From the NCBI GenBank assembly GCA_028564675.1, contig JAOVVO010000298.1:1-64000 (forward strand): DNA of 64,000 nt, written 5' to 3'. Below are positions 51,349-62,421 of this stretch, piece after piece. Both the position numbers and the translations under genes were made by a program. Source of the DNA: Onchocerca lupi (taxonomy: Eukaryota > Nematoda > Chromadorea > Rhabditida > Onchocercidae). The notes beneath the pieces were generated by a model, which was not told where the DNA came from, ran no database searches, and saw nothing but the letters and a program-made list of their open reading frames with translations. How positions within the stretch are numbered: position 1 is the first letter of the stretch; each line of letters begins with the position of its first letter.

Positions 51349-53513
51349 TTATTTTGGATGCGCAACCATGCGAAGATAATGTTTTCCAGATGGTAAATCG
51401 ATAGTGTTTATTTTTTCACCAAATAATTTTTTTGCCTCGTTGTCATCAATCGTTGGCAGCACGACACAGTCATCACCATCCTATCGAAAAATTAAACCAA
51501 TAAGTAATTAAGAGAATAATTAGATTTTTACAATTTCTATGCTCAAAATTAATTAACAACATCCCCAATTTGTGCGTGTTTTCTGCTTGAAAAAATCTCC
51601 ACTAATATTATTTTGAAAGCATTTATATAAATACTCACTTTCCAATCGACTGGTGTTGCTACTAGTTTAACTGCTGTAAGTTGAAGCGAATCAACAACGC
51701 GCAGAATTTCACTGCAAAATAGCGAAGATATTAAAGGAATGGCTTATATTTGCACATCCATGAGTATGCTGAAGTTGGTGTGAGAAATTAAGATATTTAA
51801 TGTCACAAATTTGTCGAAACAATAGCAGCTACATGCACCGTAGTAACTAGGGTAATAACCTACTGGGAACATCAAATGGATAGTACTTATTACTCCCAAA
51901 GTTTACTTATTCTACTCATCAAAATATTACACACCACTGCAACGACAACTTTCTATTGCATAATGTGTAGAAAATAGTGTGTTGATCTCTTTGTCTAATT
52001 TGTGCTTTAATTTGATTTAAACTGACCTTGGAATTTTTTTTAAATTTTTGAATGGATTTTGATCAAAATAAAAAAATATCCATAATTCAACAAGTTTTAA
52101 AAACATTCATTTAAAAAGAAGGACATCTTGAAACTTGAATGATTAAATCTGAAACTGAAGAGACAAACAATACATTAAGAAGATCGAGGAAGGAAGTGGT
52201 TCGATAAAAGTTCTTCCCCTCGATTTCATCGACTCATTCCGCTAAATAAATTTGTCCTATTGATTTATAAAATTTATCACATACTCAAAATTTCGTCCCG
52301 TTGTTGCAGGATATAAAATGGAAAGTTTCAATGTTTTATCAGATCCAATTATGAATACCTGCAAAAAAAAATATATTAATATTACCATAGTAATGTAATT
52401 TTCTTTTTTTTTTTTATAATTTTTTGGATTGCTAAGTAACGTTCCCTTTTTCTAAAGATCATATTGAGCTTAGCAAAATCGAAAACTTCGCACATTTTCT
52501 CATGTAATATAAAACTCATAATCAAAACATAAGTAAAACTCAATTTCTTGAATGGCGAAAGCTCATGAAAATAAGATTTAAAAGAATTGGCAAAACTAAC
52601 ACAACGTGCGGTTAGCGTATTGCCTTTTTCATCGCGCTCGTCTGGATCCATCATTCCCAGTTTGGTGGCTAGAGAACGATCCTCATCCGCTATTATCGGA
52701 AATGGTAGCTTCTTTTCTAGAAGATAACAAATTCTATTGTTTACTGAAATTACGTTTGTACTGAAGAATTCTGAAATTAATATAATGGTGATCGTATTCC
52801 AATCACATGAAGATCCTTAATTCTCTAAAAGTGATAAGTAATGTCAAAACCATAAAACAAAACACCTGAATCACAACCAACACATTTCATTTTGTACAGT
52901 GCGAGGATATCATCAGCCCATTTAGAGTGCGACTGTGCTGAATCACAACTTAAGCCAATCAGTTTCACATTCCGTTTCTTGAATTCCGGGGCTAATTGGA
53001 CTAATCTAGCAAGTTCTGTTGTGCAAACCGGAGTGAAGTCTCGTGGATGAGAAAATAATATCGCCCAACTACTGCAATTTCAAATCTTCAGAAATGAAAA
53101 ATCCAAATCAGTATTATTGAATAATTTGAATCCGTTAAAACAATTTGATACTATTAATGAATGGTGCAGAGAAGCAATAAGCAAACTAACTCGAACTATT
53201 TAGGATGGAAAAGTTATTCTATAAATTTTTTGTTTCTGTGAAAACTGATTCTAACTTATGACGACATACAAAAGTCTCTCATTTTGCAAATCTGTAGAAA
53301 ATGTTGACAAAAAACTCAGTAAAAAGAAATAATGTATGGTGTTCCTCATATATGTACTTAATGTTTTTCTGTCATTTCTAGGCCTATTATCAAGCTACAT
53401 ATAAAAATTACATACTCTTTGCCAATCCAGTCATAAAAACTCGAAATGAAGCCTTCATTGGTCTCAGCTTGGAAATCCGGAAATTTGTCACCCAACAGGA
53501 TGCCTTTCGACAT
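51349..53513 (-). CDS. prdx-6: 1-Cys peroxiredoxin, PRDX6 type
   Basis: Thiol peroxidase that reduces H2O2 and organic or phospholipid hydroperoxides using a single catalytic Cys. Exons in transcript order: 53513-53416, 53071-52866, 52716-52601, 52358-52285, 51711-51639, 51480-51349. They sum to 699 nt, giving 232 residues. FSHPRDFTPVCTTE holds the peroxidatic Cys49 with the conserved Pro, Thr and following Glu. The 1-Cys-specific C-terminal domain follows (YPATTGRNFDEILRVVDSLQ, ATPVDWKDGDD). There is no second resolving Cys motif of the 2-Cys class. The phospholipase centre of mammalian PRDX6 is not conserved: GDSWG reads GKDSWA, and the position of His26 is Tyr. The start is the only ATG fitting the family N-terminus. 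Upstream is the co-directional GET4; downstream is the convergent GST. Confidence 0.95.
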
Positions 53514-54885
53514 TTTTGACTTAAATACAATTACAAAAACATATTCACAAAATGATACAGTTGTGATAAAACGCTTTTCTACCATAACGTAATCCGCAAG
53601 TGGATTAAAATGAATGATTTAATAACAACAGAATGGTGAATGTGTCAGATATGATCAAAAGGAAAGAAAATGCAACACCGAATGCTGCTAACGTCCTAAA
53701 GTGCAACTATCTATCTTCAATCAGTCAATTTAGAACAATCTATTTTTGTAAATTTGAAATTGATAAAAAATTGAGGAAGTTATGAAACACGGAAAATACC
53801 ATCGTTTGAAGATGGAATGAAATTCAATGGCAGCAAAGAAGAATGAAGAGAAAATGTATCAATTTTAAACATTTTATAACGAAGTGAGACTGCCTCGTCC
53901 AATGACTTCGCCATGAATCAAATGGTTCATTGAACATACAGTCACACAATACACTTTCGATTCTACAGCATATCTAATAGGCACACACCAAACAGAAAGG
54001 CAGGGCTTGAGAGACGAATGAAACTCCCAAATTTTGGAATTTGAAAGTCTTACAGACCATAACTACTGAAAATGTTGACATTCAGTTGGAAATATTTTTT
54101 GTTAATCCAAGCTCATAACATAGCTGTTCGATCAGAAATCTTATGTTTTCCTAATACTCATGATGTTCATTTAGTTAGCTAATGAATATGCAAGTCTTAA
54201 CCATTATCCGAAATGCTTTAAGTTTCAAATAAATTCTTGAAATTGTTTATCTAAATTGTAAAAAAAAAAAAAAGAAATAATGGATAGGTTTAACATGAAT
54301 CAAACAGGAGCATTTCGCAGACTAAAATTTCCTTTTTAAAATAATTATTCTAATACAATAATCAATAAGATATCATAGAAAATCTACGCAGTGAAAATAG
54401 TGATCTTCCTTTTTTTTTTATGTCAAATATACTTCTTTAGAAAATTGAACTAGAGGTTAATTTGGATTTTGAAAGAAAGATATTCGCTATAATTATACGA
54501 GCAAGTGATTTGTGATAGGATAAGATATTCTTGATAATCGGTTTCGCAAAATATTGGAACGGAAAATCATACAAAAGATGAGAACCAATGTCAACTAAAT
54601 AACTGTCAATAACAAAAATCTCATCGCCATACAGTAAAAAATTTCAATACTTTTTCATAAAATAATGAAGGGACAAAACCAGTTTTAAACAAAACCAGTT
54701 AAAAAACTCACTACATTTGATTTGTAAGCGCAACCAATGTGAAATCATTCTTCCTATTTTCTCAAAGAAATTGAAAAACCAAATACTATCAGATTTCAAA
54801 ATCTTTCATTTTTTTAGAATTTGTCTAATATAATATAGGGAAAGGTAGTGAAAATTTTTCAATTTTTCAACAATTATTGAAAATA
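53514..54885. other. Intergenic region between get4 and peroxiredoxin
   Basis: AT-rich, no open frame of note. It holds the 3' UTR of get4 and the upstream region of the peroxiredoxin gene. Both genes lie on the minus strand. Confidence 0.5.
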
Positions 54886-57773
54886 TCAATCTAAATCCAT
54901 ATTATCCGGAAGACCATCGCTCTGTGCTGCATCCATTGGAAATATCCCACTTGCCAGTTTGCTTTTGGATGTACCCACTAAGCACTCAGTTTCATTACTA
55001 AGCGGGATATGAAGTGCTTCATCTGAATCGGTTTCAAATTCTTCGGTTGTTCCTGAATCATTTTCTGGTGTTTTTAGCAAACCTGAAATTATGACATATG
55101 TTCCACAGAGCACCTTCTGCAAAAAAAAAAAAAAATAAGCAGAGAGATATAACAGAATAGATTCATGAATGGCGATATTCTCAAAAAAAAAAAAAAAAAG
55201 AACTGTTTCTAATTAAATTTTTAGAAACATTAGAACTGATAAAAAATTTTCTCACGGACACAAGAACTACCTTTTCAAATTTTTGGTCCTAAATCCATAC
55301 CATCCTTTTGGGAACAAAAAAATTTGCACCTCGTTTTCAGTTTTTTTTTAACCTTTTTTTTCTCTTTGTTCAAATCCACACAAATTTCAGAGCAATTCTA
55401 AATAATACATTCTTAATAATATACATACCTTTAATCACATTTCCTAGAAAACCGCCTCGAGCTAATTGTGGTCGTGGTAAACCAAAATATATTTGACCTA
55501 TCCTATCCAAAAATTGTTTGTATTCCGGATCACGATTGATCTCGCTTTCATACTGTTCCACTAGCACTGTGAAATAAGTTACCTAAAATTCAAAATCAGA
55601 ATAAAAGTCTACAATATAACATATATGCTATATTAAGCTTATTGGAAATTAAAATTGATTTCATTAAAATAACTCGTTATTTTTTCATAGTTCTTTGTGT
55701 CATCCAGAAAAATGAAAATAATATAAAATATAACTACACCCCAATTTCTTACAAAATTTGAGCAATTTTCATGCATATATATTAGTAATCCTATCTTATT
55801 TATTTATCGCTGACTATTTTCTCTTATTTCTAATACGATTGTTCAATTCAGCAAAAATCTCAAAAGAATACCTCTTTATTAGCAATACAAATTATTGCAA
55901 AATGTAAGAAGTTGAGCAAAGGAAATGGATAGGGGAATCCACTTCTAATATCAGGATGCATATCACAATAAGATTGCAATAATTTTAAGGCACTCTTCGG
56001 TTTTCGATCACATAGCATCTATAATGTATAGCATCTGCAGAAGTAATAGATGAAACACAATTCTTTTCTAGCAAAAAAGAACAAAGCTTCCAGAAATACT
56101 TTGAAACCATAAAAGAAGCAATATGGATTCCCATAAAATTTTTAATTTTATTATTTCAATGGTTTAAAGGTAACTGAACTAACTTGCATAACAGTTTGTG
56201 CTATGAATAAGTCTTTTTCCGCAGTGTACCCGTATTTTAACTGATATTCAGTAAGAAATGCTGCAAACGTCTGAAATCAAAACTTTCAAGTTAATATGAA
56301 CAGGAAAAAAAATAATGGCAATCATAAAGAGAGAAAAAAGTGGTGAAATTACAAAACCAAATGCATAAAAAGAGATAATTAAACTGGCTAAAGCAATACA
56401 TTTCTCTTAGACTGCACTCATACATAAGCACAATCAACATACTTTCCAGATGAAATTAGCAAATTTCATGCGCTAAAAAAATGTATATCTCAATTCAAAT
56501 GGAAAGCTAGTAAGTCAACCGAATCGTTAAAATATAATGAAGATGAAGAACATAAAAAAAAGCTCACTTCTGGACTGTCAGAATAAATAAAATGATTTCT
56601 AGCGTTGACATAATTTCCTTCACGCCACAACGATTTTGCAATACGACTAAAACAGCTTCAGCTTTCTTTTACAACAACAATGAATTAAAAACTGAAAATC
56701 TAAAGCGAAGTGATATTCAAATTTTTCATAAATTTTTAAAGTAATTACTTTATAAATTGATTTATTACTTTACAAATTGACATTTCATTTAGAGATGACT
56801 AACAAATGCAATTCAGGATGACCCCTTCTCCGATAGCGTTTCCTATCACCTACGGCTTTCGTCCATTTGATACCTGACAATATGAACTGCAATCTTCGAT
56901 CTTCTCGCTCTGAATTGGCTTCCAAATCTTTTTCTAATTGAGCTGGTAAAAGACTAAGCAACTGAAAAGGTATTGTGGTGGTTAATTAATTACCATTTAG
57001 ACTAATATTCTTAATTAATCCTTTAAATATCAACTTCTTCAACAAGAACATTTCACTTTCTTAACGTACTACATTTTCAAGTCTAAAATCAAGCTCAAAA
57101 ATAACAATTTTTAAGTATCACAGAATAGATGAAATATACGCATTTTTTTCCAAAATAATTCATATAAGTTTAAGTTCTTTTTATTTGCATCCATCAAGAA
57201 CAAATAATAAAAACAAATATGCAAACCAACTTTCTCGAAACGATCCAAAACAACTGAAGAGACAGGTGTTTTCGATTTTTCCAAGGTATCTACAAATAAT
57301 TCGGCAAGATCGATTGCACTTGCTGCTTCCTTTTCTTTAATGTCATATGAATTAAAAGAGAGACAATATTAAGTCAAAGAGGAATTAGTTTAAAAAGCAG
57401 AAAAAGCATAGAAGATACTAAACATGAATGGAATTACTTATCGAAAAAGAGTTCCACGCATCAACATCATAAAATTGTTAGCAGTTCTCTTATCGATTTT
57501 CTCATTTTAGACAGTTCCGTTGATATATACAATGAGCGGATTTCGGTAATTTCAATTTTATTTGACAAAGGACGATATAATTTAAATATCACGCTTTCTG
57601 CTGTCGGACTAACCTGCTAAAAGTCGTAATATACCATTATAGAGCATATTTTGTAATTCTTGCCACTTCCCTTGGTTAGACATTCGATTATATAGTGTGC
57701 GGTAAATTTGATGCGCCTCATAATAATTACCATTTTTAAAACACAATTCTAAGTTTTGCTCAATTCGAGACAT
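54886..57773 (-). CDS. get4: GET4 / TRC35, tail-anchored protein targeting factor
   Basis: Alpha-solenoid cytosolic scaffold that, in the BAG6-UBL4A-GET4 (TRC) complex, hands tail-anchored proteins to the GET3/TRC40 ATPase. Exons in transcript order: 57773-57614, 57334-57231, 56961-56804, 56646-56568, 56270-56184, 56018-55872, 55582-55429, 55082-54886. They sum to 1,086 nt, giving 361 residues, somewhat longer than the human protein because of an acidic, low-complexity C-terminus (ETDSDEALHIPLSNETE). Family blocks are NGNYYEAHQIYRTLYNR near the start, SAIDLAELFVDTLEKSK, HPELHFRIAKSLWREGNY, YPFPLLNFLHF, and YESEINRDPEYKQFLDRIG followed by IYFGLPRP and GGFLGN near the end. No membrane segment is visible. 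The start is the first ATG in frame with the family N-terminus. Confidence 0.94.
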
Positions 57774-58745
57774 ATTAAATAATTCACCAACGGATCGTAA
57801 TTTCGAAAAGCCAGCAAAGTCTTCAGTTTCCTTAGAATTTCAATTTTAAAAGATGAATTCCACGTAATACGGCGACATGAACAAATTTGTTCTAAGCAAT
57901 TTTGACTACGAACTTCATCCTAAGAAATACTTCAAAACCCTACGGTATGCGTCCAAAACCATCTAAACTTAAAACAATAACTCGAAACGGTTTCGAACTA
58001 ACAAATATGTTTAGAGCGGTACACAAATCTACTTACTCAAAACTACCCAATCTGCTACATGAGAATCGCTCAAATTTCAACAAGTTAAAAAGAACAGTGA
58101 AATACACTAGTCATGCCTCATTCATTCTCAAGTACTCCAATTTTTGTCTGAACATTTGAATTGAGGACTATTTACATTAGCAATTAAACTAACATGAAAA
58201 TGGGCAAGGAAAATTACAAATGGCAACTTGCATTCCATGTAAAAAGGCCACACTGTTAAAATATTTATGATCATTTTATTTTCCGAAAATTATTTTCGAA
58301 TAAGTCCCTAAACATACATCATCTTTATATCAGTCAATGATAACAATGATTTCGCATAAGAAGTACTGAAAATTACGGTATGAATATGCTCAAAAATAGT
58401 ACAAAAGAATTTTCGTATAATTATTTCAAGTCAATTCGCCCGATTACTAAGGAATAAAAAATTTACTGAATTCTCCTAAAAATTTTATGCACCAATCCAA
58501 ATATTCACAAATCTCATTCCCTATTCGTCCTCACGGAAATTAAATATTATGGCCAATAAAAAGATTTGCCAATTCCAGAAAAACTATTTAAAAATATTAA
58601 TGGATATGATGTCGAAAAAAGATATAAGTGCATTTTCAGTTAAAATGGTACAACAATTATGAGTATACTACTACAGTAAGTACCACTGAACTTAACAACA
58701 AAACAAAAGAAACACAACAACGCGGAACGATTGGATTAGGACATT
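57774..58745. other. Intergenic region between hnRNP-A and get4
   Basis: Holds the hnRNP-A 3' UTR and the get4 upstream region. The 85-codon plus-strand frame at 57,902-58,159 has no recognised similarity. Confidence 0.5.
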
Positions 58746-61090
58746 TCAATATGAGCGGCCACCCCAACCGGCGTGACCTGAATTCCCAGAAGATCCGCCC
58801 CACTGTTGTCCATTAGTACCACTTCCCTGCCAACCACCTTGTCCACCACCACTGCCACCACTCCAACCTAAAAAAATTATGAAATATTCTTGGTAATTAA
58901 AAAAGTGTGAAAGAAAATAGTAGATATGACCAACCACAATCATTTTAAAATGAAAACCATAACTCAGGACTTCTGATTATAACAAAACTGTCCCTCAGCA
59001 TCATTGGATTCTTAAATTAATTCTAAAAATACAGATCTTTTTTTGAATCGTAAAAACACACCTGAGGACGCAGACTGTGAACCATTCCAAGCACCTTGAG
59101 CAGCAGCGCCCCAGCCACCTGGAGTATCACCACTTGGACCCCACCCTGAAAATTTCGTAAATAATTTATGAAATTATTGGTCTTGAAAAACCGAAAGATA
59201 CTGCAAATATATGAATTCTCCACAAAAATGCTAACTCTTTCTCTCCGGAAAAAACAAACCTCCAGCTGAAGCACCATACCCTCCGTAGCCTCCACCATAA
59301 CCACCACCACCTATAAAACTACCTTAATTAAATAGAAAGGTAAACTTTCTAGGCCTACAAATTATGATGACTTCGGGAATTATTTCTAGATCGAAGGCTA
59401 ATTACCTCCAGAAGGTGGTCCCCACTGACCACTAGGAGGACCACCAGGTCCACCCCATGCTCCACCATACCCGCCCGGTCCCCCACCATATCGATCGGGC
59501 CTCATTGCACCTCGTGATCGTCCCATTCTTTCTGTGCGTTCTCGATCCAGTTGTTGAGCCTGCAAAAACCTGTCGTATAAATTTAAAAAATTCCAAACAA
59601 AGGGAATTATTTGGATTGGAAGTATCAACTTGACCTTAGCCATCTCTTCTTTACTTAAAGCTTTCTTCACATCACAACGATAATTATGAATTTGATGACT
59701 TTTCTGCAGCACACACTTATCAACCGGGTCATAGTCATCGAAGGAAATAAAAGCAAATCCCCTTGGTTTTCCAGTATTCTTGTCAGCTATAATTTCTACC
59801 TGCAACATTGACATAGAAACAAGGAACAAATTTATATGGGCAAAAAGATGTCCAATTTTACCTCAACTATACTAAACGTATTTACATATAACTAAAATTA
59901 TAAGCCATTCCAATTATTATAGTTCTCCATTATTTTTTCTCTGTCTCAATATATACTTCCCTTTTTTCACATTTTCCAATTGAGTATTTATTGGTAGTTA
60001 CTATACAGAAATTTTCGTCATCATTAATTCTATAACTGATATTGAAATCCTCCAAGAAATTCCAAAGTATCATACTTATTTCGAGTTTCTTAATCAAAGG
60101 CTAATATAATATTTTTTGTTCACTTCAAAAATGAACTAAAATTACCTTTAAGACTTTACCAAATTGACTAAAATAATCCTCAAACATTTGTTCGGTATGC
60201 TCTTCACGCACACCGGAAACATATAACCGTTTAGAGGAAACATTTGCCTCACTACGAGCCGATTGATCACGCGGTACAGCTCGTTTCGGATCTACCGTTT
60301 TCCCGTCAATAACATGTGGTCTAGCAGCCATTGCAGCATCAACCTGCAATATCTTTTTATCATGATAAAAGACACTACACAGTATATAATTCAACTACTT
60401 CATAATAAAGAAAAATTGGTCTTAAATGATTTCGTTTCCCTGTTTAAAAATTTAAAGGAAAATTTGAAATTCAAATGCAAAGAAGCCTGCCTCGGACTGC
60501 TTGGAAAAGCTAACAAATCCAAAGCCTCGTGAACGTTTTGTTGCTGGATCTCTCATCACAATGCAATCCACTAGCTCACCCCACTGAGAATAGAATTCTT
60601 TGAGTGCTTCATCAGTCGTTGTTGCCGATAAACCACCAATGAACATCTTTCGAAATTGTTCTGGCTCAAGTCCATCGCCCTGAATAGCATAGAAAATATT
60701 TTAAAAAATATTCATTTGACCAACTTCGCAGCACCCAGCACAAGAATAAATAAGATACTGTTTCAGGACAGGAAGCACAGGATGGATACATGCAGCACCT
60801 GTTTTAAACTGTTTAACTTATTTGAGATTTAACTTTAAGGACTAGAGTTTTCGAAAAATATAGCCTTCATTATTCAAGCTTTGCTTAATGATTTCATCAG
60901 CTCAAGTTATTTTCGTTTGTTTCACAGTAAAACAAGTATCACAAATAGCCATCGAGGGTAAAAGCGCGATAAAGGGGGATTACATCTCACCTCAGTGGAC
61001 GTACCTTACCTGTTCTTGCTCGTATCTTTAACTCTCCTCCCGATAAACAAAACTAAAGTAAAGTCTTACACCATCTTCAGTTTTCACCAT
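58746..61090 (-). CDS. hnRNP A1-like RNA-binding protein (copy A, complete)
   Basis: Nuclear pre-mRNA packaging and splicing protein of the hnRNP A/B family (hrp-1-like), two RRMs plus a glycine-rich tail. Exons in transcript order: 61090-61070, 60679-60491, 60343-60146, 59799-59635, 59559-59406, 59310-59260, 59145-59062, 58867-58746. They sum to 984 nt, giving 327 residues. RRM1 has RNP2 MFIGGL and RNP1 RGFGFVSF. The linker has the family-typical VDAAMAARPHVIDG and VDPKRAVPRDQS. RRM2 has LYVSGV and RGFAFISF, then YRCDVKKALSKEEMAK. The tail is GGYGG-rich and unusually rich in Trp (GGWGAAAQGAWN) and ends GGRSY. Intron 2 starts with GC. The start ATG follows a GAGACTTAG, a possible trans-splice acceptor. 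A second, partial copy lies directly upstream in the same orientation. Confidence 0.94.
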
Positions 61091-61138
61091 CGTTCTCTTT
61101 GTTTCTAAGTCTCGACAGTGTGATAGTAGAGGTAGTAA

Positions 61139-61176
<38 letters not shown>

Positions 61177-62421
61177 TACGGTCACTCCCTCTTTGATCAC
61201 GTAAAGTACATACACTGGTTGTACCAAATGACGTATATATAGGCTGATCTCTCACAAAATACTGTATGTCACTGATAACTGATCTCACAGCAATATCTAA
61301 AGGTATACAATACCAATCAATATATGAGACCAAATAAATCGTAACGCTTTGTTAAGTATTCAAAGTACTAGAGCTTACTGTCTTTCAATCGTGAAATGAA
61401 TTCCACGTTATTTATTATAAAATGAGAAAAAAAGTACTGATAATAAACCTAACCTTTCTTTACCTGATAAGAATCTAGAATTAAAACTGAACGTCAACAT
61501 TTGCCAAAATTTTTCGGATTTTCAGCCATCAACCAAATAATATCCCATATTTCTTCTTTTTTGATACGTGCAACGGAAATATCCCACCTCCCTCCCCGAT
61601 ATCAGCAACATACAACTTCAAAACCAACCTTGTTCTCTTCAGCGTAATGTGTGTAGAGAAAATATCAATCCAAATACACAGCTCCTATAAATAAATCAAA
61701 ATATGAAAACTCGCTATTCGATATAAGTCGAATTATGCAGTTCAAGAACTGACTCAAATTTCTGTTAAAATAATCGATGGCTAAACTAATGATAGTAATA
61801 CTTTATCCATCCAGTCAAAATAAATACGAATAAATCAGTCAGTATGAGTGCATAACTCCTGAATCTACATCATCACCAGAATTTTAAAATAAATACTGAT
61901 CGTCTGATATTTTTTCAACAGCAAACAATAACAATAACAACAGATACATAGTCTTGTCGAACTGTTTATACTACACAATGCTTCACATTGAAGAAAAAAG
62001 CAACCGAAATAACAATTGCAATATTGAAAAACTTGAGACAGAAACAATGTGAAAACGCCGGAAATACAAATGACTGTAAAAGTTCTAATGAGTGAATTTC
62101 AGCAAACAAGAAATGATTACGAGATTTCAAAAAACTGTTACGTCTACAGATATTATAGAAAATGATTGAAAATGCTGCCGGCAGATCGAGAGGGAAAATT
62201 GTACTTTTCCCAACATCTCAACATTCCCATGAATTTCTTAAAAGAAAATGGGAGACACAAAAAAATTAAAAAACAGCAAAATTGTAAAAAACTGAAATAC
62301 ATAATTTGAAAAGGTTTAAAATTTGTATTTTTGGGACCATCTACTGAGATCGTTGGAAAAACCATGAAAAAAGTATCAGTAGCCAAAAGATGTATACTGT
62401 ATGTTCGTTTAACCCACATTT
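61091..62421. other. Region between the two hnRNP copies
   Basis: Holds the 5' region of copy A, including an ACT repeat, and the 3' UTR of copy B. No further gene seen. Confidence 0.5.
61143..61175 (-). repeat. (ACT)11 trinucleotide repeat upstream of hnRNP-A
   Basis: Eleven perfect AGT units on the plus strand, 53-85 nt upstream of the hnRNP-A start codon. On the coding strand the repeat reads as CTA (Leu) codons in the same frame as the hnRNP start. That frame stays open up to an ATG at 61,333. Confidence 0.95.
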
